This document shows positions 1-7,295 of a stretch of DNA of 15,108 nt, piece by piece. Both the position numbers and the translations under genes were made by a program. Below the pieces are notes generated by a model. It worked only from the letters and a program-made list of their open reading frames with translations. It made no database searches and was not told where the DNA came from. Each line of letters begins with the position of its first letter. Position 1 is the first letter of the stretch. The stretch is taken from contig NZ_JBQKFH010000047.1 of the NCBI RefSeq assembly GCF_052119425.1, forward strand, positions 1-15,108, in the 5' to 3' direction. Source of the DNA: Enterococcus_E cecorum_C. GTDB lineage: Bacteria > Bacillota > Bacilli > Lactobacillales > Enterococcaceae.

Positions 1-1
1 T

Positions 2-76
2 AACGAAAGAATTCAGGCAAAAACAAAATGGATGCCACCTGCAAAGTACAGGTTAGCATCCTTGTGTTCCGCCTAG
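2..76 (+). CDS. IS3-family transposase (orfB), C-terminal end only
   Basis: The window opens inside this gene. Reading from base 2 gives 24 codons and a TAG at 74-76. The peptide contains ERIQAKTKWMPPAKYR, which matches the usual end of IS3-family OrfB integrases, where a conserved N-x-R-I/Q stretch is followed by a P-x-x-(Y/F)-R motif. The DDE catalytic residues would lie upstream, outside the window. The assignment rests on a short peptide, so the family is likely but the subgroup is not known. The gene runs towards the glycosidase gene on the opposite strand, so the two converge. Confidence 0.7.
   Translation, partial: NERIQAKTKWMPPAKYRLASLCSA
19..61 (-). terminator. Possible minus-strand terminator inside the transposase end
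   Basis: Read on the minus strand, GGATGC pairs with GCATCC and the inner ACCTG pairs with CAGGT around a 7-base loop. A T-rich tail (ATTTTGTTTTT) follows. It could stop transcripts of the upstream GH1 gene, which has no other visible terminator. It lies within transposase coding sequence, so it may be a chance structure. Confidence 0.35.
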
Positions 77-125
77 TTCATATATGTGTCCAGGATTCTG
101 GGTACATATCATTTGACGTGGGTCT
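77..125 (+). mobile_element. Right end of the IS3-family element (boundary approximate)
   Basis: This is non-coding sequence between the transposase stop and the end of the GH1 gene. It has the look of an IS right end: a GTGTCC block, then TTTGACGTGGGTC just before a T-run. An imperfect inverted pair (ATATGTGTCC with GGGTACATAT) lies inside it. The exact terminal base cannot be fixed because the left end of this element is outside the window and the expected terminal CA is not clear. The element stops within about 10 bp of the GH1 stop codon. Confidence 0.45.
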
Positions 126-131
126 TTTTTA

Positions 132-1589
132 TTAAAGTTGTTCACCATTTGTAGCAATAACATTTTTATACCAATAAAATGAGTCTTTACGATAACGATC
201 ATAAGTGCCATGCCCTTCATCGTCGGCATCTACATAGATAAAGCCATAACGTTTAGACATTTGTGACGTACTTGCTGAAACCAAATCAATACAGCCCCAA
301 CTCGTATAGCCAATCAAATCTACCCCTTCATCAATGGCTTCTTTCATTTGCTCAAAGTGTGCTTTAAAATAATCAATGCGATAACTATCATGGACCGTGC
401 CATCTGCTTCTAACACATCTTTCGCACCCATACCATTTTCCACCACCATGAGCGGCAATTGATAGCGATCATACAATTCTAGCAAGGATATCTTCAAACC
501 CTTTGGATCAATTTGCCAACCCCAGTCCGTCGCAGGAAGATAAGGATTTTTCACCCCAGCAATCGTGTTTCCCGGCGTACGCTCAGCTGTTGGGTCGCCT
601 GATTCGGTCATGGACATATAGTAAGAAAAAGTCACAAAATCAACGGTGTAGTTTTTCAAAATCTCCAAATCCCCCGGCGCAAAGTTCAACTGAATCCCTT
701 CATTTTCCATGCGTTTTAAAATCAATGGCGGATATTTTCCAAAGACTTGCACATCGGCATAAAAATAATTATCCAAATTTTTATTTAAAGTCAATTCCAC
801 ATCGATTGGCGCACAAGTTCTAGGATAGGTCGTCAGTTTGGTTAACATACAGCCCATTTTCGCTTTCGGCAACATTTCATGTAAATCACGCGTCACCAAA
901 GAAGAAGCCACTAACTGATGATGCAAAGCTTGATAGATTTCTTCTTTTTCCTTGCCAGGTGTGCAGCGTTCGACCACGATACCCGCAGTCGTAAATGGAT
1001 GACGGATAATCGAATCGACTTCATTAAAGGTCAACCAATACTTCACATCACAAAAAGCTTCAAAACAACTCCAACAAAAACGTTGGAAGTCATCAATTAC
1101 TTTACGTTCCACCCAGCCATTATATTTCACGCTTAACGCAAGCGGCATTTCATAATGAGACAGTGTGACAATCGGCTCAATCCCAGCTTTCTTTAACTCA
1201 GCAAAAACCTCTTGATAAAAGGTTACTCCCGCCTCATTTGGTGTGAGCTCTTCACCTGTTGGATAAAGTCGCGACCATGCAATCGATAAACGCAAGGCCT
1301 TAAACCCCATTTCCTTCAATAACGCGATATCTTCTTTATAACGATGATAAAAGTCTGAGCCCCGACGCTTAGGATAATAGGTATCAGTTGGATCTGCCAT
1401 CGCCGCTTCAATCCGTGCCATGGTCATCTTCACTTGCTCCTGATAATCTTTCACATCCAAATCCGGCCGATACATCGCCACATCCGCTACCGAAAGTCCC
1501 TTGCCACCTTCATTCCAAGCCCCTTCAATCTGGTTGGCCGCAATTGCACCACCCCATAAAAAATCTTTTGGAAAACCTGCTTGACTCAT
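132..1589 (-). CDS. GH1 6-phospho-beta-glucosidase
   Basis: A cytoplasmic glycoside hydrolase family 1 enzyme, predicted to hydrolyse PTS-imported 6-phospho-beta-glucosides to glucose-6-phosphate and an aglycone or glucose. I start it at ATG 1589 (485 aa), where GGAG sits 5 bases upstream; an in-frame ATG 10 codons earlier has poorer context. FLWGGAIAANQIEGAW is the GH1 N-terminal signature. The acid/base Glu is E190 in TFNE and the nucleophile is E384 in VENG. The SKRYGFIYVD stretch, with K446 and Y448, matches the phosphate-binding Ser-Lys-Tyr pocket of 6-phospho-glycosidases. Length is normal for the family. No PTS gene is directly coupled to it; it has its own promoter and cre box and is separated from mupG by a terminator. 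It is a paralogue of the broken GH1 gene at 14471-14999. The exact sugar (cellobiose, arbutin, salicin) is not determined. Confidence 0.92.
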   Translation of the reverse strand: MSQAGFPKDFLWGGAIAANQIEGAWNEGGKGLSVADVAMYRPDLDVKDYQEQVKMTMARIEAAMADPTDTYYPKRRGSDFYHRYKEDIALLKEMGFKALRLSIAWSRLYPTGEELTPNEAGVTFYQEVFAELKKAGIEPIVTLSHYEMPLALSVKYNGWVERKVIDDFQRFCWSCFEAFCDVKYWLTFNEVDSIIRHPFTTAGIVVERCTPGKEKEEIYQALHHQLVASSLVTRDLHEMLPKAKMGCMLTKLTTYPRTCAPIDVELTLNKNLDNYFYADVQVFGKYPPLILKRMENEGIQLNFAPGDLEILKNYTVDFVTFSYYMSMTESGDPTAERTPGNTIAGVKNPYLPATDWGWQIDPKGLKISLLELYDRYQLPLMVVENGMGAKDVLEADGTVHDSYRIDYFKAHFEQMKEAIDEGVDLIGYTSWGCIDLVSASTSQMSKRYGFIYVDADDEGHGTYDRYRKDSFYWYKNVIATNGEQL

Positions 1590-1638
1590 ACACTCCGTCC
1601 CCTTTCTGATACGTAACAAAAGCTATCTGCACTTATTT

Positions 1639-1652
1639 TTAAACCGTTTACA
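1639..1652. promoter_or_regulatory. cre (CcpA) box of the GH1 gene
   Basis: TTAAACCGTTTACA matches the cre consensus TGWAARCGYTWNCW at 12 of 14 positions on either strand by my count. It lies downstream of the predicted transcription start of the GH1 gene, a position where CcpA usually acts as a roadblock. This suggests glucose repression. Confidence 0.6.
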
Positions 1653-1672
1653 TTATTCTTATATTTAAAATC

Positions 1673-1681
1673 ATTATACCA
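1673..1681 (-). promoter_or_regulatory. Extended -10 promoter of the GH1 gene
   Basis: On the minus strand TGGTATAAT is a perfect extended -10 element (TGnTATAAT), about 85 bp upstream of the chosen start. The -35 region is weak (TTTATA at 18 bp), which is acceptable for an extended -10 promoter. A small GTAA/TTAC palindrome sits just upstream of it, around 1683-1694, and could be an operator. Confidence 0.6.
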
Positions 1682-1761
1682 TGTAAAGCCTTACAGTATA
1701 AATGGTAATTATTTATTATATGACAATTCACTCATATTAACCCTAATTTTTAGCCATCAAA

Positions 1762-1814
1762 TATAAATAAAACCTCCCTCACCATTAGCGATATCTCACT
1801 AATCATTGAGGGAG
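1762..1814 (-). terminator. Terminator of the murQ-mupG operon
   Basis: On the minus strand CTCCCTCA (from 1814) pairs with TGAGGGAG (to 1774), with an inner ATTAG/CTAAT pairing. A T-rich tail (GTTTTATTTATAT) follows. It starts only 6 bases after the mupG stop codon. Confidence 0.85.
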
Positions 1815-1819
1815 TTACA

Positions 1820-2911
1820 TTATTCGACTATCTTTAACTTAAATTTCGTCCATGGATGTAAGAACTGAAGTAAAATCTGCTCTTCTTTCACTATATGTGC
1901 GACATGATTTTTGCGAGCATCATGATGTGGCGTAAGGACAATTTGCAGTTCGTTTTTATACTGCAAGAAATCTTCATTGCCCACAACAATATCACCAAAC
2001 ATAAATTCATGAGGATAAGCTCGTGCTGGATTGGCCTCTGATTTGTACAGCACACGTGTCTGGGTGGAGCGAGCTACTCGTTCATTGATATCCCCACGAC
2101 GAAAATGCTGAGAATAATCAAGAATTTGTCGTTCAATTGGTGAAATATGATAATCAAGTACACAATCAAAAGTCAAACGATATCGATCTAATTCGGCTAA
2201 TGATTTTAATTCTGCTTCACTAGCGTATGCATCGCCAATAATGACTGTATCAACCAAACCAGAATAAAAGAGAATCTTGGCTTGCGTCGTTATTGGTAAT
2301 TTGCGACACATTTCCAAAGTAACCAAACCATCATTAATTGGCCATGGGCCTAATTTACCGGATGGACTCGTAATAAAGGCGGCGGTTTTCAGCCCATATT
2401 GTTTAAAGCGTTGACTACATTTTACAAAATAATCATAAGGTAATCCTGTGCCTTCTTGCGGATAAAAATTATGACATCCATATAAAAATGGCAAATTGGG
2501 TTGATAAGAAACGATATTGTCTAAATATTTCACATCATTACTCATATTCAACTCAATCACTAAAGCTTGCTCATTAAAGGAAAGTAAAGCCTCTTTATTG
2601 CCATCGAACCCTTGATCTAAGCGAATCCCACTTGCCCCTAATTGTTCAAAGAAAGTCAAATCATCATAAGAAATCCCCAAAACACTAAAAATTCGTGGAG
2701 AGACATCTAATATCACTTCAAAATTTAATTCACGGGCATAATGGATAGTCTGCTTAAACTTTTCAATTAATTTTTCAGCATCAGAATTGATTTCCAACAT
2801 ACTAATAAATAGTCTAGAAAAACCATATTGATGCGCCAATTTTAAATAAGCTAAATCTTCTTCTAATTCACTATAATTTGGATAAATTGAAATTCCTAAT
2901 TCTCGATACAT
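1820..2911 (-). CDS. mupG: 6-phospho-N-acetylmuramidase MupG (DUF871 / GH170)
   Basis: A 363-aa protein of the DUF871 family, characterised in Staphylococcus aureus as MupG. It is a cytoplasmic TIM-barrel glycosidase that cleaves MurNAc-6-phosphate-GlcNAc into MurNAc-6P and GlcNAc. The N-terminal GISIYPNYS strand, a 'LFISMLEIN' strand at about residues 34-42, and 'GIRLDQGFDG' near residue 95 are typical of the barrel domain. The C-terminal third is the smaller DUF871 cap domain. The start ATG at 2911 has GAGGTG upstream and lies 9 bases after the kinase stop codon, so it is the last gene of the murQ operon. The context (MurQ, AnmK, sugar kinase, PTS EIIC, MurR) agrees well with this role. No truncation was seen. 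Substrate specificity in this strain is inferred from family and context. Confidence 0.9.
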   Translation of the reverse strand: MYRELGISIYPNYSELEEDLAYLKLAHQYGFSRLFISMLEINSDAEKLIEKFKQTIHYARELNFEVILDVSPRIFSVLGISYDDLTFFEQLGASGIRLDQGFDGNKEALLSFNEQALVIELNMSNDVKYLDNIVSYQPNLPFLYGCHNFYPQEGTGLPYDYFVKCSQRFKQYGLKTAAFITSPSGKLGPWPINDGLVTLEMCRKLPITTQAKILFYSGLVDTVIIGDAYASEAELKSLAELDRYRLTFDCVLDYHISPIERQILDYSQHFRRGDINERVARSTQTRVLYKSEANPARAYPHEFMFGDIVVGNEDFLQYKNELQIVLTPHHDARKNHVAHIVKEEQILLQFLHPWTKFKLKIVE

Positions 2912-2920
2912 TTCTTCACC

Positions 2921-3790
2921 TCATTGCTTTAAACATGCTGCACAAGGGCTAAGCATTGCTTGTACTGGCTGAATCTCTGGAAAATCTTGAAGACATTTAA
3001 TTAGTGCTTCTTTGACATAATCATTTTTTAAAAGCACACTGCCATGAAACGCCACTGAAAAAGGTAGGGATATTCTTTGGTGTAAAGTTAGCAATTGGTT
3101 TGCAAGTTGTTGACCGGCTAGCTGAAATACCGCCACTACTTCTGGATATTCTTTAGCCAAATCAACTAAAATCAAACATTTTTGCGCAACTTCTCGACGT
3201 TCCAATGAATAAAAATAACCCACTAACTCTTTGGTGCTCTTTAGATTCAGATGTCGCAAAAAAGCTGCTTGATCTGCACGTAACTTTTGACTTGCATCAA
3301 AATCTGCCAACAATTTGATAATATAGGTCTTAACGATCCAATAGGCACTACCTTCATCGCCCAAAAGATAGCCCCAGCCACCAATCTGAATGACTTTTTG
3401 TTGCAAATGTCCATAGATGACCGAACCCGTACCCGCCAATGCAATCACGCCATCCTCGTTACCAAAATACGCCTTACGCACCAATTACACATCTGTTTGA
3501 ATCTCTAGCTTTCCCTCAAACATTGGATAAATAGCGTAAATACGTTGATAAAGCGTCTCTTTGAAAGTATAGGAGCCCCAACCAGCAATGCCAATTTGGA
3601 TATTCTCGATTGAAGTTAAGTAAGCTTGAGGAATAGTTGCGAACAGTTCAAGTAGGTTTTGGATAAACAATTGATCATCTAGCAAAATTGTAATACCTTG
3701 ATTTTCATTTTGAAAAACTACCTTACCTGATTGATGATAAAGTATCAATTGATTTTTAGTGCCGCCACAATCTATCCCTAAGCAATACAT
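2921..3790 (-). pseudogene. BadF/BcrA-family N-acetylhexosamine kinase, interrupted by an in-frame stop
   Basis: Two adjacent reading frames in the same register make one kinase of about 290 codons of the BadF/BadG/BcrA/BcrD ATPase family, which includes GlcNAc and MurNAc kinases such as clostridial MurK. The first part (3485-3790, 101 aa) starts at ATG 3790 behind GGAGG and has the phosphate-binding GIDCGGTK and IGIAGWG motifs. It ends at TAA 3485-3487. The next codon continues in the same frame (LVRKAYFGNEDG) into ALAGTGSVIYG and GGWGYLLGDEGSAYW, the adenosine and domain-closing motifs. No Met, and only TTG/GTG codons directly after the stop, could restart translation; I see no clear ribosome binding site. 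The expected job here is ATP-dependent phosphorylation of GlcNAc freed by MupG. It is likely a recent nonsense mutation, or a sequencing error, since the rest of the frame is intact. Confidence 0.85.
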
Positions 3791-3806
3791 GATACATCCT
3801 CCAAAT

Positions 3807-5102
3807 CTATTCTTTTACTAGTCCTTGTTCTTTTTCTAATTCATTCTTATCATAAACCATCACAAATGGATAATAAATAATCACTGATAAAATAATTAAA
3901 CATACATTTAACACAATCGCACGCCAATCGCCACCCGTTGCTAAGAATGCGCCAATTGGTCCAGGTAGTGTCCATGGTGCAGTTACAGTAACCTTATTTA
4001 CCAATCCAAGTGAAGTGACAATCCACGCAATCGTACCATTCACTAAAGGTGCAATAATAAATGGTGGAATTAAAATTGGATTTAAGACAATCGGTGTACC
4101 AAAGACTAAAGGTTCATTGATATTGAATATAGCTGGTGCCAACGCGGTTTTTCCTAATTTAGAAGCATATTGAGATTTCACTTTAAATGCTAATAAAATC
4201 GCCAATCCTAAAGAAGCACCCGAACCACCAATATAAATAAACCATTGATAGAAAGGTTCAGCCGCAATATTTGGTAAAGCTTGATGATTTGCTAGTGCTG
4301 TTGTATTGCCTTCTAATAATTGCAACCAAATCGGACGCGCAATGGAACCTACAATAGAAGCCCCATGAATCCCAAATGACCAGAAGAATTCAGTTAAGAA
4401 GACTAATAGCCATACAGAAGGTAAACTATCCGCGGCATTCACTAATGGACCGACCACTGTGGCAATTGCAGTATGCCAACTAAATTTCAACCAATAAGTA
4501 ATACAACCCATACCTAAAATAATGATTAACGTTGGTGTTAAAGCTTCAAATGAGCGCGCAACTGCTGGTGGGACTTGTTCAGGCATGGTAATTTTGAATT
4601 TTGAACGATCGGTTAAACGGTATATTTCCACCGCAATAATTGAAGTGATGATAGCGACAAACATCCCGCCACCGCCTAAATTGCCCATCGGTAGTACAAA
4701 GCCCGCTACTCCAGCTTTTTCGGCTAAGTCTGGGGCAATATTGACCGGTGTAAAAGTAAGTAAAAAGGCAGTTGCAGCCAAAATACCACCAGATAAAGTA
4801 TCTAAATGATAGCTTTTGGCAAGACTATGACCAATCCCAAATGCAGCATACAAACTCATGATATACATCGTCATCCGATAAGGTAATAATATAGTTGCCG
4901 CATTTTCAGATAAAAATTTGTAAAGTCCCCAAGATTGAGGAATAGGTGGAAAAGCAACAATCATAAAGAATGAACTCACCACGATTAAGGGTAAAGTGGC
5001 TACGATACCATCACGAATGGCACGTAAATGACGCTGATTTCCGAGTGTTTCCATTGGACCAGCTAGATGATTTTCAATAAATGCAGTAAATTTTTCTAAC
5101 AT
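3807..5102 (-). CDS. PTS EIIC permease, Lac (lactose/cellobiose/chitobiose) family
   Basis: A 431-aa integral membrane permease of the phosphotransferase system, about 10 hydrophobic segments, with no EIIB or EIIA domain attached. Family marks are WSFGIHG at 241-247, NINEPLVFGTPIVLNP at 327-342 (conserved Glu and backbone of the sugar site) and the C-terminal PWTLPGPIGAFLATGGDW stretch. The start ATG at 5102 has AAGGGAG upstream and lies 14 bases after the anmK stop; the kinase follows 16 bases on. Its place between anmK and the kinase/mupG pair suggests it imports a murein sugar such as MurNAc-GlcNAc. The known MurNAc transporter MurP belongs to a different (Glc) family, so this would be a separate solution. 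The EIIA and EIIB partners must come from elsewhere in the genome. Cellobiose or chitobiose transport remains possible. Confidence 0.9.
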   Translation of the reverse strand: MLEKFTAFIENHLAGPMETLGNQRHLRAIRDGIVATLPLIVVSSFFMIVAFPPIPQSWGLYKFLSENAATILLPYRMTMYIMSLYAAFGIGHSLAKSYHLDTLSGGILAATAFLLTFTPVNIAPDLAEKAGVAGFVLPMGNLGGGGMFVAIITSIIAVEIYRLTDRSKFKITMPEQVPPAVARSFEALTPTLIIILGMGCITYWLKFSWHTAIATVVGPLVNAADSLPSVWLLVFLTEFFWSFGIHGASIVGSIARPIWLQLLEGNTTALANHQALPNIAAEPFYQWFIYIGGSGASLGLAILLAFKVKSQYASKLGKTALAPAIFNINEPLVFGTPIVLNPILIPPFIIAPLVNGTIAWIVTSLGLVNKVTVTAPWTLPGPIGAFLATGGDWRAIVLNVCLIILSVIIYYPFVMVYDKNELEKEQGLVKE

Positions 5103-5116
5103 GAAAATTCTCCCTT

Positions 5117-6259
5117 CTATTGTCTAGGTTTTGGGGTGATTTTTCCCAAGATAACAGGATTTTTAGCCCCGGTAACTGCCGGAATATTATTTGCTCTTCT
5201 TTGTAGCGTATAATATCCCATCAATGCAAAACCAATCGCCTCCTTTGCTTCACTAGAAAAGCCTAAATCTTCTTGGGTATAAATCGGAATATCTGGAAAA
5301 TAATGCTGTAACTCACTCACCAAGGTTAAATTATAGGCTCCTCCACCAGCTAAAATAATTTCTATATACTGCTTATCTTCAACAAGTGGGAAAATCTCTC
5401 GTTGATAATGAAGATATATCGTATATGCAGTGTATTTCGTTAACGTATAAATAAAGTCATTGGCACACACTTTCGGAAAGGCTGCAAGCAACTTGTCAAA
5501 ATAAGGCTTACCAAATTCTTCTCTACCCGTACTTTTAGGCACTTTTTTTGATAAATAAGGATGCCGACAAAGAAATGCAAATAAATCATCAGCCAATTTG
5601 CCTTGTTTAGCATACTTCCCTTGATCATCAAAATCTAGCTGATAAAAATGTCTCATCGCTTCATCAATTAACATATTACCTGGTCCAGTATCAAAGCCAA
5701 AAATTGATTGCTGGCTGCCTTTCATTGGTAAGTAAGTGACATTGCCTATGCCACCAATGTTTTGTAGCAAACGAACTTTATCTGCTTTTTGAAATAGCAG
5801 TCGTTCACTAAAAGGAATCAAAGGCGCACCTAACCCACCTGCAGCAACATCCATAACGCGAAAATCAGAAACCACCGTCGTATTTAACGTATACGCCATC
5901 TGAGCGACTTCCCCCATTTGTAAGGTATGCGCATTGGTAGGATTTTGCGTTTCATGCCACAAAGTTTGTCCATGAGAAGCGATAAAATCAACCGTTTGAA
6001 TTTGCGACTTAGAAGCTAGAATCTTTTGACAAGCTTGTAAAAAATAATCACCCAAGTCTTTATTTAACTGACTAATCTGCTGTATATCAATCTTTTGCTT
6101 GCTACACACCGCCTTGATGCGTGCTTTCATTTCCTCAGGATAAGCAAGGCAGGTAAAACCTAGCAGACGAACATCTAGTTGCGATGTTTCCGTAATTTCA
6201 ACCAAAGCAGCATCCACGCCATCTAGACTCGTGCCTGACATTAGACCAATTCCTATCAT
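5117..6259 (-). CDS. anmK: Anhydro-N-acetylmuramic acid kinase AnmK
   Basis: A 380-aa cytoplasmic kinase that opens the 1,6-anhydro ring of anhydroMurNAc and phosphorylates it to MurNAc-6-phosphate, the MurQ substrate. GLMSGTSLDGVDAAL (residues 5-19) is the family's ATP-phosphate motif. SHGQT lies at 95-99. FRVMDVAAGGLGAPLIP (133-149) contains the expected catalytic Asp, D137, and FDTGPGN lies at 189-195. Length and motifs are complete. The start ATG overlaps the murQ stop as ATGA, with GAGGT just upstream, so translation is probably coupled. AnmK in a Gram-positive is notable, because anhydro-sugars come from lytic transglycosylases, which are mainly Gram-negative or phage enzymes. It suggests scavenging of foreign murein fragments. 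Confidence 0.95.
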   Translation of the reverse strand: MIGIGLMSGTSLDGVDAALVEITETSQLDVRLLGFTCLAYPEEMKARIKAVCSKQKIDIQQISQLNKDLGDYFLQACQKILASKSQIQTVDFIASHGQTLWHETQNPTNAHTLQMGEVAQMAYTLNTTVVSDFRVMDVAAGGLGAPLIPFSERLLFQKADKVRLLQNIGGIGNVTYLPMKGSQQSIFGFDTGPGNMLIDEAMRHFYQLDFDDQGKYAKQGKLADDLFAFLCRHPYLSKKVPKSTGREEFGKPYFDKLLAAFPKVCANDFIYTLTKYTAYTIYLHYQREIFPLVEDKQYIEIILAGGGAYNLTLVSELQHYFPDIPIYTQEDLGFSSEAKEAIGFALMGYYTLQRRANNIPAVTGAKNPVILGKITPKPRQ

Positions 6260-7170
6260 AGCTGTACCTCAGTAACTATCGCCTGACCGACATGACCATG
6301 TGTTCGTTGTAGTCTTTTTTGCGCTTCTTGCTTATCTATGTGTAGCAATTGCATCAAAATAGCGACTTTTAGATTTTTGTCCGCTTGTTCGTAGATTTGT
6401 TGTGCTTGATTGCGTGTAATATCGGTTGCTTCCATTAAGATGCGTAAAGAGCGTTCTCGTAATTTTTCATTTGTCGGCTGCACATCGACCATTAAGTTTT
6501 GATAAACCTTGCCGAGTCCAACCATACTTACCGTTGAAATCATATTTAATATTAATTTTTGAGCGGTCCCGGCTTTTAGACGTGTAGATCCAGTCAACAC
6601 TTCAGGCCCGCAATCAACTTCTATTGTCGTTTGAGCAACTTGTTTAATGGGTGAATCCAAATTACAAACAAGGCCAACTGTCTGTGCACCTATTTCGTTT
6701 GCATATTTTAATCCGCCGATGACATAAGGAGTTCGACCACTGGCTGCAATACCTATCACCATATCTTGCGCGGTAAGTTGAATCTTTTGTAAATCAGCAA
6801 CACCTGATTGCTCCTGGTCTTCAATATTTTCATGCGCACGAAACATCGCATCATTTCCGCCAGCAATCAGGCCAACAATTTGATGATCACTCGTTCCAAA
6901 TGTAGGGCGACACTCAACAGCATCCAAAACACCTAAACGACCACTAGTCCCAGCACCCATATAGATTAAACGGCCACCCTCAGCTAATACCTTTGTCACT
7001 TTCTGCACCACTTGAGCAATCACCGGAATCACTTTAGCAATGACTTCAGGGACATGACCATCTTCTTGATTCATTAATTGCAACGCCTCTTCAGTTGACA
7101 ATTCATCAAGATGAAGACTTTTAGGATTGCGCTTTTCAGTACCCAGCGCAGATAAATTCAAGTTTTCCAT
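6256..7170 (-). CDS. murQ: N-acetylmuramic acid 6-phosphate etherase MurQ
   Basis: A 304-aa cytoplasmic SIS-domain enzyme that cleaves the lactyl ether of MurNAc-6P to give GlcNAc-6P and D-lactate. MGAGTSGRLGVLDA (71-84) is the sugar-phosphate loop. The catalytic glutamates are E86 (in VECRPTFG) and E114 (in RAHENIED), matching E. coli MurQ Glu83 and Glu114. The CGPEVLTGSTRLKAGTAQK stretch (187-205) is the family signature. A C-terminal helical part at about 245-300 resembles the usual UBA-like tail. I use ATG 7170, with AAAGGAGA 7 bases upstream; a GTG one codon earlier is too close to the site. First gene of the salvage operon, directly behind the MurR-controlled promoter, and it overlaps anmK by 4 bases. 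Confidence 0.96.
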   Translation of the reverse strand: MENLNLSALGTEKRNPKSLHLDELSTEEALQLMNQEDGHVPEVIAKVIPVIAQVVQKVTKVLAEGGRLIYMGAGTSGRLGVLDAVECRPTFGTSDHQIVGLIAGGNDAMFRAHENIEDQEQSGVADLQKIQLTAQDMVIGIAASGRTPYVIGGLKYANEIGAQTVGLVCNLDSPIKQVAQTTIEVDCGPEVLTGSTRLKAGTAQKLILNMISTVSMVGLGKVYQNLMVDVQPTNEKLRERSLRILMEATDITRNQAQQIYEQADKNLKVAILMQLLHIDKQEAQKRLQRTHGHVGQAIVTEVQL

Positions 7171-7182
7171 CACTAATCTCCT

Positions 7183-7197
7183 TTCAACCGCTTTCTT
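7183..7197. promoter_or_regulatory. cre-like box in the murQ leader
   Basis: TTCAACCGCTTTCTT contains the central CCGCTTTC / GAAAGCGG core of CcpA sites and matches the cre consensus at 11 of 14 positions by my count. It lies between the predicted murQ transcription start and the ribosome binding site, a typical roadblock position. Confidence 0.45.
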
Positions 7198-7208
7198 ATG
7201 ATATAATT

Positions 7209-7237
7209 ATTATATACCTAAAGAAATTTTATTTCAA
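7209..7237 (-). promoter_or_regulatory. Sigma-A promoter of the murQ operon
   Basis: On the minus strand TTGAAA (7232-7237) and TATAAT (7209-7214) are separated by exactly 17 bases, a near-consensus promoter. The predicted start of transcription is near 7202. The -35 hexamer lies inside the first MurR-type palindrome, so a bound regulator would block RNA polymerase. Confidence 0.8.
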
Positions 7238-7270
7238 TATATTTATAAATTTTATGAAATTTTATTTCAA
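7223..7270. promoter_or_regulatory. Twin palindromic operators, probable MurR sites
   Basis: GAAATTTTATTTCAA occurs twice, at 7223-7237 and 7256-7270. Each copy is palindromic (GAAAT, 5 bases, then ATTTC overlapping), and the copies start 33 bp apart, about three helical turns, so a dimer or tetramer could bind both on one DNA face. They lie between the divergent murQ and murR genes. The second copy ends 25 bp before the murR start and could serve autoregulation. RpiR-family regulators usually bind palindromes of this A/T-rich type. Confidence 0.7.
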
Positions 7271-7295
7271 CAAATAATAAGAAAGGTGCATCTAT

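Noticed and set aside
503..823. Plus-strand open frame of 106 codons
   Set aside because: It lies opposite the GH1 gene, which has complete family motifs; the plus-strand translation resembles no family and has no ribosome binding site.
1590..1619. Earlier ATG for the GH1 enzyme
   Set aside because: GH1 homology begins after residue 11 and a GGAG site serves ATG 1589.
3247..3508. Overlapping open frames on both strands within the kinase
   Set aside because: They sit in other frames of the kinase and disagree with its conserved motifs; the true break is the single in-frame TAA, not a frameshift.
4522..4809. Plus-strand open frame of 95 codons
   Set aside because: It is antisense to the membrane EIIC gene, and its composition reflects the complement of hydrophobic codons.
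7200..7275. CRISPR-like or tandem repeat array
   Set aside because: Only two copies of a 15-base palindrome are present, which fits operators of the divergent regulator.
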